In this document: one piece after another, positions 1-6,085 of the stretch
Numbering within the stretch: position 1 is the first letter of the stretch
How the letters are laid out: the number at the start of each line of letters is the position of its first letter
NCBI GenBank assembly: GCA_964519405.1
Contig: CAZFLA010000154.1
Span: 1-8,126, forward strand
DNA length: 8,126 nt
Direction of reading: 5' to 3'
Source of the DNA: G963677485 sp964519405
GTDB lineage: Bacteria > Armatimonadota > HRBIN16
Made by a program: the position numbers and the translations under genes
The notes under the pieces: model-generated
What the model was told of the DNA's origin: nothing
What the model saw: the letters and a program-made list of their open reading frames with translations, nothing else
Databases searched by the model: none

Positions 1-1
1 C

Positions 2-331
2 AAGCCCAGTAAGATGGATGCCGAGGCGCGGTTTCAGCGCTGTATTGAGGAGATGCCAAAGCAAACTGAACCCCAGATATTACTGCGGTTCAGTGCGAAA
101 GTGGCTCCAGCTATAAAGCAGCTGAACGGCATTCGACTTCATATTGACCAAGAGATGGCCGATGGCTGCTTGCTTTGCTCGTTGGAACCCTATGGTTCGG
201 GTGAATTGATGCCATGGATTTTGGGATGGGGTATCGACGTGGAGGTTCTTCAGCCAGAGGGTTTCCGCAAAGACCTCGCCCGTATTGCCGCAACATTATT
301 GCGGAGATACAGTGCTGCGTTAAACTCCTAA
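2..331 (+). CDS. WYL-domain transcriptional regulator, C-terminal fragment (5' end outside window)
   Basis: The reading frame is open from the left edge (codon phase from base 2) to the TAA at 329-331, so the ATG at 14 is probably an internal methionine and not the start. The visible ~109 residues match the end of WYL/YafY-type regulators: a beta strand with the pattern ILLRFSAKVAP, then a strand pair (LHIDQEMADGCLLCSLEP), then the typical GELMPWILGWGIDVEVLQP segment and a closing amphipathic helix (LARIAATLLRRY). In this family an N-terminal helix-turn-helix binds DNA, the WYL domain senses a ligand (often a nucleotide or nucleic acid), and this C-terminal extension helps oligomerisation. 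Full proteins are usually 300-340 residues, so about two thirds lies to the left. The target genes cannot be told from here. The gene runs tail to tail with the next one, 23 bp apart, and I see no terminator between them. Confidence 0.82.
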   Translation, partial: KPSKMDAEARFQRCIEEMPKQTEPQILLRFSAKVAPAIKQLNGIRLHIDQEMADGCLLCSLEPYGSGELMPWILGWGIDVEVLQPEGFRKDLARIAATLLRRYSAALNS

Positions 332-354
332 CAGCCTATGTATATGAAAGATTG

Positions 355-1416
355 TTATAAGCTGTCAGACTGTGCTCCAAAGTTTTGGTCTATCACCACA
401 TAGTCGAATAGGTTAATGTGTCCGTCACCATCAAGGTCTGCTGGTGATGTCGACGAGCCGAAGTTTTTATCTAGCTCCACGATGTCAAACAGGTTCACTT
501 GCCCGTCATTGTCTGCATCGCCGTTAGATAATGTGATCTCCGCGGGAAGCACAGTATCCGGCATTATGGTAATCCCTTTCAGGCACCGCGAGACATGGTT
601 CGCCCATACAAACTGCAGCGAATAGGTGCCAGAAAGCGTAGTTTTCACCGTGAAGCTGCCAAGTGCATCGGGTTGAACGGTGATGCTCGCATCGGGCTGC
701 TGTGAGCCCTGCTTATAAAGACGCAGCAACCCTTGCCGTCCGGGTACACCGATGTTCACCTTACCCGATATGGAGTTTTCATTACTGTCGCATCGCACTG
801 TTATGGAGCTGGTGCCTAACCGTATGACTTGGTTCTGCACGGCAGCGAGGTAACTGGTATACGAAACCCCAGTCGCCGCATCCCAGATCACGACTTGCTG
901 CGAATCTCCGGGTTGAAGCGATAGATTTCGCAGCTTGATGTCGAACAGCTTCTGTGCATCGGAAGCAGGGAAGCCTGAGAGGGAAGCATGCGAAAACTGC
1001 AGACCATATGGACGTTCAGAATCGCTGGCACTGCCCGACGCGGCTCGGAACCCGCATAGAGCATTGCCGCCAGGGCCAGTTTGGTAGACAGTCAATGCCT
1101 GTGCGAGTGTGCCATCCAGAGCAAGCCGACGATTTTGCGGAGTTGCCGCAGTGCCCATGCTTGTGGATGTATCCCATCCCAGACACACCTCTAGCCCGAT
1201 GAGCCCGTAGTTTATACTTGGATCGGGGTCGGCATCGGGGGCACGATACCATACAGTTAACTCAACGACACCATCGGGTTTGATGCTTATTGGTTGGGAT
1301 ATCGCTGTGGGATCATCGCCTTTGGGGGTAATCCATAATGTATATGGCGAATCCGCCCAAACAGCGGTTGCAGTGAAGAATGCTAGGAGTATACTGGCAA
1401 GTTTTTGGATCATCAT
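355..1416 (-). CDS. Secreted protein with C-terminal dockerin-like calcium-binding module
   Basis: A 353-residue exported protein. Residues 1-21 form a Sec signal peptide (Lys5, hydrophobic stretch LASILLAFFTATA, likely cleavage after AVWA). Residues ~25-205 are a beta-rich region of unknown family; its pattern (GLEVCLGWD, a GLQFSHASLSGFP strand, then LFDIKLRNLSL) recalls cohesin-like or carbohydrate-binding beta-sandwiches, but I cannot assign it. Residues ~215-296 look like a carboxypeptidase-regulatory-like domain (SISGKVNI ... GSFTVKTTLSGTYSLQF). Residues 298-346 hold two perfect calcium loops: D300, D302, D304, N308, D311 and D327, D329, D331, N335, D338, each followed by a helix ending in NFG. 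This is the type I dockerin layout. Four cysteines (78, 121, 209, 278) could form disulfides. Two ATG codons stand in tandem at the start. The Shine-Dalgarno sequence GAGGA ends only 3 nt before the first and 6 nt before the second, so translation may begin at 1413 (352 residues). The partner and substrate are unknown. Confidence 0.85.
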   Translation of the reverse strand: MMIQKLASILLAFFTATAVWADSPYTLWITPKGDDPTAISQPISIKPDGVVELTVWYRAPDADPDPSINYGLIGLEVCLGWDTSTSMGTAATPQNRRLALDGTLAQALTVYQTGPGGNALCGFRAASGSASDSERPYGLQFSHASLSGFPASDAQKLFDIKLRNLSLQPGDSQQVVIWDAATGVSYTSYLAAVQNQVIRLGTSSITVRCDSNENSISGKVNIGVPGRQGLLRLYKQGSQQPDASITVQPDALGSFTVKTTLSGTYSLQFVWANHVSRCLKGITIMPDTVLPAEITLSNGDADNDGQVNLFDIVELDKNFGSSTSPADLDGDGHINLFDYVVIDQNFGAQSDSL

Positions 1417-1600
1417 TGTTCCTCACGAATCTAGACGCGTTGCGCAGAGGCTGTATGTAGTTAGTTTACTCAGTTGATGACGTGATTGAACCTTGTATTT
1501 ATACCGGTTTTTGATGATCTTTAGCATTTATATTCATCGGATAATGATCGTGAGAGTAGTTACGGTGGTGCGCCTTCTTGAGCACAGCATATCCTGGCAT

Positions 1601-1629
1601 TTGACAAGACCGATGAACACTGTTAAACT
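1601..1629 (+). promoter_or_regulatory. Probable sigma-70-type promoter of purA
   Basis: A perfect -35 consensus TTGACA (1601-1606) is followed after exactly 17 nt by TAAACT (1624-1629), which matches 4 of 6 positions of TATAAT. A TG dinucleotide at 1621-1622 makes this an extended -10 (TGnTAAACT). Transcription would begin near 1636, giving a leader of about 118 nt before the purA start codon. This is the strongest promoter match seen in the window. Confidence 0.65.
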
Positions 1630-1645
1630 TCCGATGGAGTAGCGG

Positions 1646-1676
1646 CGCTGTTGGGCGGATTAGAGGCCTAACAGCG
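1646..1676 (+). promoter_or_regulatory. Hairpin in the purA leader with an alternative fold
   Basis: Arm CGCTGTTGGGC (1646-1656) pairs with GCCTAACAGCG (1666-1676) over 11 bp with one G-U pair and a 9-nt loop. The downstream arm can instead pair forward: ACAGCG (1671-1676) with CGCTGT (1680-1685) across a TTT loop. The two folds exclude each other. Neither is followed by a real T-tract, so a simple terminator is unlikely. A further short stem, GTGGG (1692-1696) with CCCAC (1705-1709), lies between them and the ribosome binding site. No known riboswitch class was recognised. Confidence 0.5.
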
Positions 1677-1715
1677 TTTCGCTGTCACTGAGTGGGATTG
1701 AATGCCCACCGCTGT

Positions 1716-1743
1716 AAAAGGAGGACGGCGGTCTTGGCCGCTG
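1716..1743 (+). promoter_or_regulatory. Distant Shine-Dalgarno sequence of purA followed by a hairpin
   Basis: AAAAGGAGGA (1716-1725) is an excellent Shine-Dalgarno sequence, yet its last base lies 28 nt before the purA ATG at 1754, far beyond the usual 5-9 nt. Between them CGGCGG (1726-1731) can pair with CCGCTG (1738-1743), six pairs including one G-U, with a 6-nt loop. Folding this hairpin would shorten the effective distance to about 11 nt. No closer Shine-Dalgarno sequence is visible; only a weak AAAG stands at 1747-1750. The spacing is a direct reading; the role of the hairpin is inference. Confidence 0.5.
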
Positions 1744-1753
1744 TTTAAAGCTG

Positions 1754-3067
1754 ATGCCCACAGTTGTTGTAGTTGGTTCCCAATGGGGCGACGAAGCCAA
1801 AGGAAAACTAGTAGACTGCCTCGCGCAAGATGCTGATATGGTAGTCCGATACGGAGGCGGCAGTAATGCCGGACATACCGTAACCTTCAATGGCCAGAAG
1901 TTTGCCTTACATCTCATCCCCTCCGGTATCTTTAAGGAGAGCGTGATGAACATCATCGCAGGCGGCGTGGTTGTAGACCCCGCAATTCTGCTTGATGAGA
2001 TACACGGGCTGAAAGATCGTGGTATACCTGTAAACAACCTGAAGATTAGCCACACCGCACATGTGGTGATGCCTTACCACAAGATGCTTGACGCATTGCA
2101 GGAAACAAAGCGAGGTAAGGGACAGATTGGCACAACAGGTAAAGGTATCGGTCCTACCTATGCCGACAAGACAACTCGTGTCGGTATCCGTATGATTGAC
2201 CTCGTCGATCCAGAGCGGTTTGAAGCTGCTTTACGGCGCAATCTGACAGAGAAAGCTCCCATCTTTACCCACATGTATGGCGCAGAGCTGCCTAGTGTTG
2301 AAGAGCTGTTGAAGCAATATGCACCACTCGCGGACGAACTGAAGCCGTATGTTGATCATGTAGAGCCGCTGGTATACGAAGCTGTGAAGTCGGGTAAAAA
2401 GGTGGTGTTCGAAGGCGCTCAAGGTGCTTTACTGGACATAGACCATGGCACATTCCCGTTTGTCACATCATCGCACCCATTGTCTGGAGGCGCTTGCCTA
2501 GGTACAGGTGTCGGCCCAACAATGATAGACGGTGTTCTTGGCGTAGCCAAAGCATATACTACTCGTGTTGGTGCTGGCGCATTCCCAACCGAACAAGATA
2601 ACGAAAACGGCAACTACCTGCGCGAACGCGGTCATGAATATGGCACCACTACGGGTAGACCTCGCCGATGCGGATGGCTTGATACGGTGATCCTGCGTTA
2701 TAGCTCACGCATTAACGGCTTGACGGGATGGGCAGTAAGCCTTCTGGATGTTTTAAGCGGGCTGGACGAGATCAAAGTGTGCGTAGCCTACAAAATGCCA
2801 GACGGCACTGTAACAAAAGACTTCCCAGCAGACAGCTATTTGCTTGACAGATGCGAACCTGTGTATGAAACTCTTCCCGGTTGGAAAGAGGAGATCACAG
2901 GTGTGCGCAGTTGGCAGGAGTTGCCAGAGCAAGCTCAGAAGTATGTGATGCACATCCAAGAGCTTACCGAAACCCCTGTCGTTGCAGTGAGTGTAGGCCC
3001 TGATCGTGAACAAACGATGTGGCTGAACCAAGATGAGAGCGACCTCATTAGTTCTCTCGCTAAGTAA
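1754..3067 (+). CDS. purA: Adenylosuccinate synthetase
   Basis: This 437-residue cytosolic enzyme joins IMP and aspartate using GTP to give adenylosuccinate, the first committed step from IMP to AMP. The family length is 425-440 residues. Visible motifs in order: the phosphate loop WGDEAKGK (11-18) with the general base Asp13; NAGHT with catalytic His41; IGTTGKGIGPTY (125-136) of the IMP site; FEGAQGALLDIDHGTFPF; TTTGRPRRCGWLD (298-310), which contacts GTP and aspartate; the guanine-recognition stretch SLLD (329-332) with Asp332 kept; and VGPDREQTMW near the end. Two variations are notable: Ala15 replaces the usual second glycine of GDEGKGK, and the lysine of the TKLD guanine motif is Leu330. 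The start at 1754 gives the standard N-terminus MPTVVVVGSQWGDE. The gene is followed 48 nt later by the DUF1844 gene, probably on the same transcript, which would end at the terminator at 3470-3494. Confidence 0.97.
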   Translation: MPTVVVVGSQWGDEAKGKLVDCLAQDADMVVRYGGGSNAGHTVTFNGQKFALHLIPSGIFKESVMNIIAGGVVVDPAILLDEIHGLKDRGIPVNNLKISHTAHVVMPYHKMLDALQETKRGKGQIGTTGKGIGPTYADKTTRVGIRMIDLVDPERFEAALRRNLTEKAPIFTHMYGAELPSVEELLKQYAPLADELKPYVDHVEPLVYEAVKSGKKVVFEGAQGALLDIDHGTFPFVTSSHPLSGGACLGTGVGPTMIDGVLGVAKAYTTRVGAGAFPTEQDNENGNYLRERGHEYGTTTGRPRRCGWLDTVILRYSSRINGLTGWAVSLLDVLSGLDEIKVCVAYKMPDGTVTKDFPADSYLLDRCEPVYETLPGWKEEITGVRSWQELPEQAQKYVMHIQELTETPVVAVSVGPDREQTMWLNQDESDLISSLAK

Positions 3068-3115
3068 TTTAGAGGCGCTGTAACGGCGCCCCTAAGATAT
3101 CTGGAGGTATACCAT

Positions 3116-3451
3116 ATGAGTGACGAAGTTAAAAATGAACAGGAACCGTCTGGCAACCCTGCAGACGAACAGAATGCTCAAAGCTACGAACTGCCGTCAA
3201 TCACGGCTATGCTGACGATGATGGTGCAGGAGATGGATTTCCGAGCCCAGATCGCGTTGGGATTTATGCCTGCGCCGGGTAAGGATGTCACCGTCAACCT
3301 TGATGACGCGAAGTTAGCCATCGATACAATCGAAGCACTAGCGAAGGTTGTGAAGCCTATCCTAGAATCCGATAGTGAACGACGGGAATTCGATCGGCAT
3401 CTTGCTGATTTACGGTTGAATTTCGTGCAAAAGTCAATAACCACGAAATAA
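3116..3451 (+). CDS. DUF1844 family small protein
   Basis: A 111-residue protein with a strong ribosome binding site (GGAGGT at 3103-3108, 7 nt before ATG). The first ~22 residues are acidic and polar, probably disordered. The rest is a helical domain that fits DUF1844: a first helix (SITAMLTMMVQEMDFRAQIA), a short LGFMPAPGKDVTVNLDDAK turn, the helix AKLAIDTIEALAKVVKPIL, and a final helix (EFDRHLADLRLNFVQKS). DUF1844 proteins are about 90-120 residues, are found in many bacterial phyla, and to my knowledge have no established function. No signal peptide or membrane segment is visible. It lies 48 nt behind purA without a terminator and directly before one, so it is most likely the last gene of the purA transcript. 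Whether it has anything to do with purine synthesis cannot be judged from this. Confidence 0.8.
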   Translation: MSDEVKNEQEPSGNPADEQNAQSYELPSITAMLTMMVQEMDFRAQIALGFMPAPGKDVTVNLDDAKLAIDTIEALAKVVKPILESDSERREFDRHLADLRLNFVQKSITTK

Positions 3452-3469
3452 CCAGATATTCATCTTGAC

Positions 3470-3494
3470 GGGCGTCCTTAGGGACGCCCTTTTT
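3470..3494 (+). terminator. Intrinsic terminator of the purA-DUF1844 unit
   Basis: GGGCGTCC (3470-3477) pairs perfectly with GGACGCCC (3482-3489), leaving a 4-nt TTAG loop, and is followed at once by five T residues (3490-3494). It lies 19 nt past the DUF1844 stop codon and 15 nt before the next start codon. Confidence 0.93.
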
Positions 3495-3509
3495 GATTTG
3501 GGGGATGCT

Positions 3510-4469
3510 ATGCAGTTAAGACCTTTGGTTCCAGAAGATATTTCGATACTAGCGACAATGTGGGCTGCAGACATGGGGCCGGAGTGGCCGTTAAGCCCGA
3601 AAGTGGCTGAGCAGAGGATTTTTTGCACGCGTCACTACACCTCACGTGACGCATGCATCGCCTTTCAAGGGGATACCCCAACAGGCATCTGCGTGCTGCG
3701 TACCTGTCAGGAACCGCTCGACAGCTCTGGGTTGATGGACGGCCAGGGATACATCCACATGCTGATCGGCACAGACATGCAAGCCAAGCTTCAACTGCTG
3801 GATTGGGCAGAAGATGAGCTAAGGGCAAGGGGTGTGAAGGTCATAACCTTTGGTAAAGATCCCTTCCATACTTTTGCGGGCGTTCCTGATGATAGGCCTG
3901 AACTGATAGAAGCCTTGACATCGCGTCATTATGAGTTTAGCGGTGCATCTTACGACCTTCACCGCGACCTCAGCGGATATTCGGTGCCAGACAGGGTTGA
4001 GCAGACACTAGCATCACGCCCGGATGTGCAGATTGCTCCTCTTCAACCAGATCAGCTAGAGGCGATGCTGAACTTCTTTGACCGTGAGTTCCCTGGTCGG
4101 TGGAAGTATGAAGCGATATGCCGGCTTCAAGCCGAAGGTAACGGCGAAGGAATCCTCGTTGCACAGATTGGCAACACCATTGAGGGCTTCTGTCAAATAT
4201 ACAACGCCAGCGCAAAGGCTATTGGCCCATCGCAGATATGGGCAGGAACTCGAGCTGCTGAGTTTGGAGGGCTTGGTGCCATCGGATGCAGTAAAGCGGT
4301 GAGAGGGCAGGGCATCGGCTTTGCGTTATTGTGCCTCGGCGTGGCTAAGTTACAGGAACAGGGTATAACGGAGATGTGCATAGATTGGACATCACTTCTA
4401 GATTTTTACGGAAAGATCGGTTTTAAACCGTGGAAGAAATATCTCGGTGCAGTGCGCCGTTTAGATTAG
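3510..4469 (+). CDS. Tandem GNAT-family N-acetyltransferase
   Basis: A 319-residue cytosolic protein of two GNAT-like halves. The C-terminal half (from about residue 172) is the catalytic one: it shows the acetyl-CoA pyrophosphate-binding motif R265-G-Q-G-I-G270 after a beta strand (GGLGAIGCSKAV), then an alpha helix, and the late motif DFYGKIGFKPWKKY. The N-terminal half (1-150) has a GNAT-like outline (MQLRPLVPEDISIL at its start, a WAEDELRARGVKVITF helix-strand) but no visible R/QxxGxG/A motif, so it is probably a degenerate, non-catalytic copy. The acetyl acceptor is unknown. I chose the ATG at 3510, preceded by a G-rich Shine-Dalgarno (GGGGGA, ending 5 nt before). An in-frame TTG at 3465 would give 15 more residues but would translate through the terminator at 3470-3494. 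No convincing promoter lies before it, so it may depend on read-through or on a promoter inside the DUF1844 gene. Its stop codon overlaps the metY ribosome binding site. Confidence 0.85.
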   Translation: MQLRPLVPEDISILATMWAADMGPEWPLSPKVAEQRIFCTRHYTSRDACIAFQGDTPTGICVLRTCQEPLDSSGLMDGQGYIHMLIGTDMQAKLQLLDWAEDELRARGVKVITFGKDPFHTFAGVPDDRPELIEALTSRHYEFSGASYDLHRDLSGYSVPDRVEQTLASRPDVQIAPLQPDQLEAMLNFFDREFPGRWKYEAICRLQAEGNGEGILVAQIGNTIEGFCQIYNASAKAIGPSQIWAGTRAAEFGGLGAIGCSKAVRGQGIGFALLCLGVAKLQEQGITEMCIDWTSLLDFYGKIGFKPWKKYLGAVRRLD

Positions 4470-4473
4470 GAGA
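4468..4473 (+). promoter_or_regulatory. metY ribosome binding site overlapping the GNAT stop codon
   Basis: AGGAGA (4468-4473) shares its first two bases with the TAG stop of the GNAT gene (4467-4469) and lies 8 nt before the metY ATG at 4482. Ribosomes ending the upstream gene would cover this site, which suggests translational coupling of the two genes. Confidence 0.7.
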
Positions 4474-4481
4474 TCATGTGA

Positions 4482-5771
4482 ATGCCATTTCAACCGGATG
4501 AATCGAAACTAAGGTTTGACACATTGGCCCTTCACGGAGGGCATAAACCCGATAAGGACACTTTGAGTCGAGCTGTGCCCCTATACCTAAGCTCGTCATT
4601 TCTATTTGAGGATGCTGACCATGCCGCCAGTGTGTTTGGTCTGCAGCAGCCAGGTAATATTTACACCCGATTAGGCAACCCCACCACCGCAATTTTCGAG
4701 AACCGATTGGCATTGTTGGAGGGTGGTTCTGGTGCGTTGGCTGCGTCAAGCGGCATGTCAGCAGAGCTATTGGCAATAACGACCATTACCCAAGCGGGCG
4801 AGCACATCGTCGCCAGTTCCACATTATATGGCGGCACCTATACTCTTCTCAAAAACACGCTGTCGCGACTGGGGATAGAGACCACATTTGTTGACCCTAG
4901 TGACCCTGCGAACTTCAAAGCAGCCATTAAGCCTAACACTAAAGCTGTATATGCAGAGACAATGGGTAATCCTCTGCTGAATGTCATCGACCTCGAAGGC
5001 GTCGCTAAAGTGGCTCATGACGCAGGTGTTCCGTTGATTATCGACAATACGATGGCAACCTGCGCTTTGGTGAAGCCTCTGGAACACGGCGCGGACATCG
5101 TGGTATATTCCGCAACCAAGTATCTGGCCGGACACGGTGCTGTCATCGGCGGAGCGATTGTTGATGGCGGTAAGTTTGACTGGTGCAACGGCAAGTTCCC
5201 ATGCATCTCCGAACCTGACGACAGCTATCATGGTTTAGTGTTTGCATCCATGGGGAATATGGCATACATCAACAAAGCGCGCTTGTGCGGCATACGCGAC
5301 TTGGGGTGCTGTATCAGTCCGTTCAATGCATGGACGATTATGTTGGGTATGGAAACTCTCAGCCTACGCATGGAGCGGCACAGCAGCAACGCCATGAAAG
5401 TGGCTCAGTTCCTGGAAGCACATCCAAGAGTGGCCTGGGTGAGCTATCCCGGTTTGGAGAGTTCCGCAACACACAAGCATGCGGTGAAATATTTCAAAGA
5501 TGGCCAGTTCAGCGGAATGGTTGGGTTCGGCATCGTCGGCGGATTGGCCGCTGGCAAGAGCTTCATCAACAAGCTTAAACTGCTGAGCCTGTTAGCGAAT
5601 ATCGGCGATGCCAAGTCATTGGTGATTCATCCTGCCAGCACAACTCACCAGCAGTTGTCTGAAGAAGAGCAGATAGCCAGCGGCTGCAGCCCGGACTTCA
5701 TCCGCCTGTCTATTGGCATTGAGGACATCCAAGACATCCTGGATGATCTCAGCCAAGCCCTAGAGGCCTAG
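4482..5771 (+). CDS. metY: O-acetylhomoserine sulfhydrylase (O-acetylhomoserine aminocarboxypropyltransferase)
   Basis: A 429-residue cytosolic PLP enzyme of the Cys/Met metabolism family. MetY makes homocysteine from O-acetylhomoserine and sulfide in direct-sulfhydrylation methionine synthesis. Visible residues: YTRLGNPT (61-68), whose Tyr and Arg bind PLP phosphate from the neighbouring subunit; SSGM (89-92); Tyr116 in TLYGGTY, which stacks on the cofactor ring; Asp188 in IIDNT, facing the pyridine nitrogen; Lys213 in YSATKYLAGHG, the Schiff-base lysine; and Arg408 in FIRLSIGIED, which holds the substrate carboxylate. The segment GKFDWCNGKFPCISEPDDSYHGL between the lysine and the C-terminal domain is typical of O-acetylhomoserine sulfhydrylases and is shorter or absent in cystathionine gamma-synthases and lyases; length also fits (425-430). 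The metX gene, which would make its substrate, is not in the window. Coupled to the GNAT gene 12 nt upstream; ends at a strong terminator. Confidence 0.93.
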   Translation: MPFQPDESKLRFDTLALHGGHKPDKDTLSRAVPLYLSSSFLFEDADHAASVFGLQQPGNIYTRLGNPTTAIFENRLALLEGGSGALAASSGMSAELLAITTITQAGEHIVASSTLYGGTYTLLKNTLSRLGIETTFVDPSDPANFKAAIKPNTKAVYAETMGNPLLNVIDLEGVAKVAHDAGVPLIIDNTMATCALVKPLEHGADIVVYSATKYLAGHGAVIGGAIVDGGKFDWCNGKFPCISEPDDSYHGLVFASMGNMAYINKARLCGIRDLGCCISPFNAWTIMLGMETLSLRMERHSSNAMKVAQFLEAHPRVAWVSYPGLESSATHKHAVKYFKDGQFSGMVGFGIVGGLAAGKSFINKLKLLSLLANIGDAKSLVIHPASTTHQQLSEEEQIASGCSPDFIRLSIGIEDIQDILDDLSQALEA

Positions 5772-5778
5772 ATCCCGA

Positions 5779-5818
5779 TCCCCTGCAGAGGGAATAGCAC
5801 CCTCTGCAGGGGATTTTT
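5779..5818 (+). terminator. Intrinsic terminator of the GNAT-metY unit
   Basis: Arm TCCCCTGCAGAGGG (5779-5792) is perfectly complementary over 14 bp to CCCTCTGCAGGGGA (5800-5813), with a 7-nt loop, and five T residues follow (5814-5818). It starts 7 nt past the metY stop codon. The window shows no gene on the opposite strand that would use it. Confidence 0.96.
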
Positions 5819-5977
5819 GTCAACGCCCTGAGTTGACTGTTCTGTGTCGACATCAGCTTAAAACTCAACACAAACCTCAGACGACATATCGAATAACAAT
5901 CATCATCTATGGTCCTGGTTGTAATGGTGATAATACCCCTATACATTGGCTTGATCATATCATGATACCGATATTTG

Positions 5978-6042
5978 GTGACATGTGCACTATACTTATG
6001 GTATATGGGCAGCTCCATCGCTCAGGTAGGCGCACATGTCAC
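5978..6042. repeat. 11-bp inverted repeat with 43-bp spacer
   Basis: GTGACATGTGC (5978-5988) and GCACATGTCAC (6032-6042) are exact reverse complements. Each holds the 6-bp palindrome ACATGT at its core, so each half-site is itself partly symmetric. Such pairs are common for regulators that bind two operators; an RNA stem is the alternative. It lies 44 bp upstream of the proposed promoter of the RCC1-like gene. Confidence 0.5.
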
Positions 6043-6085
6043 ACCGATAGTGCGTCTAGTTTCAATTCGGATCTACAAAAGTGTT

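Larger units (their letters stand above)
1417..1753. other. Divergent intergenic region between the dockerin-protein gene and purA
   Basis: These 337 bp contain no convincing gene. The right half carries the purA promoter and structured leader, described separately. The left half must hold the promoter of the minus-strand exported protein. The best candidate I see there is a TATAAA hexamer on the minus strand (1503 down to 1498), but no good -35 box stands 16-18 nt from it, so it is only a weak guess. Positions 1530-1600 show nothing I can name. Confidence 0.6.

Noticed and set aside
14..16. ATG as the start of a 105-residue gene
   Set aside because: The frame stays open to the window edge and the protein aligns only with the end of WYL regulators, so this is an internal methionine of a truncated gene.
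1636..1753. Purine (guanine/adenine) or PRPP riboswitch before purA
   Set aside because: I could not find the conserved core sequences or the three-way-junction layout of these classes; the hairpins seen are simple and serial.
1702..1836. Upstream open frame of 44 codons overlapping the purA start
   Set aside because: No Shine-Dalgarno precedes it, it has no recognisable protein content, and it runs out of frame into purA. It is kept only as a curiosity because of its similarity to the purA start.
1660..2055. Antisense frame of 131 codons over the purA leader and 5' end
   Set aside because: The opposite strand encodes conserved PurA residues, and the antisense product shows no family resemblance.
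3074..3090. Hairpin GGCGC/GCGCC between purA and the DUF1844 gene as a terminator
   Set aside because: The stem has only 5 bp with a 7-nt loop and no T-tract follows, so read-through into the next gene is expected.
3465..3509. In-frame TTG start that would add 15 residues to the GNAT protein
   Set aside because: The extra codons run through the perfect terminator hairpin and T-tract at 3470-3494, there is no Shine-Dalgarno before the TTG, and the ATG at 3510 has one and gives a normal GNAT N-terminus.
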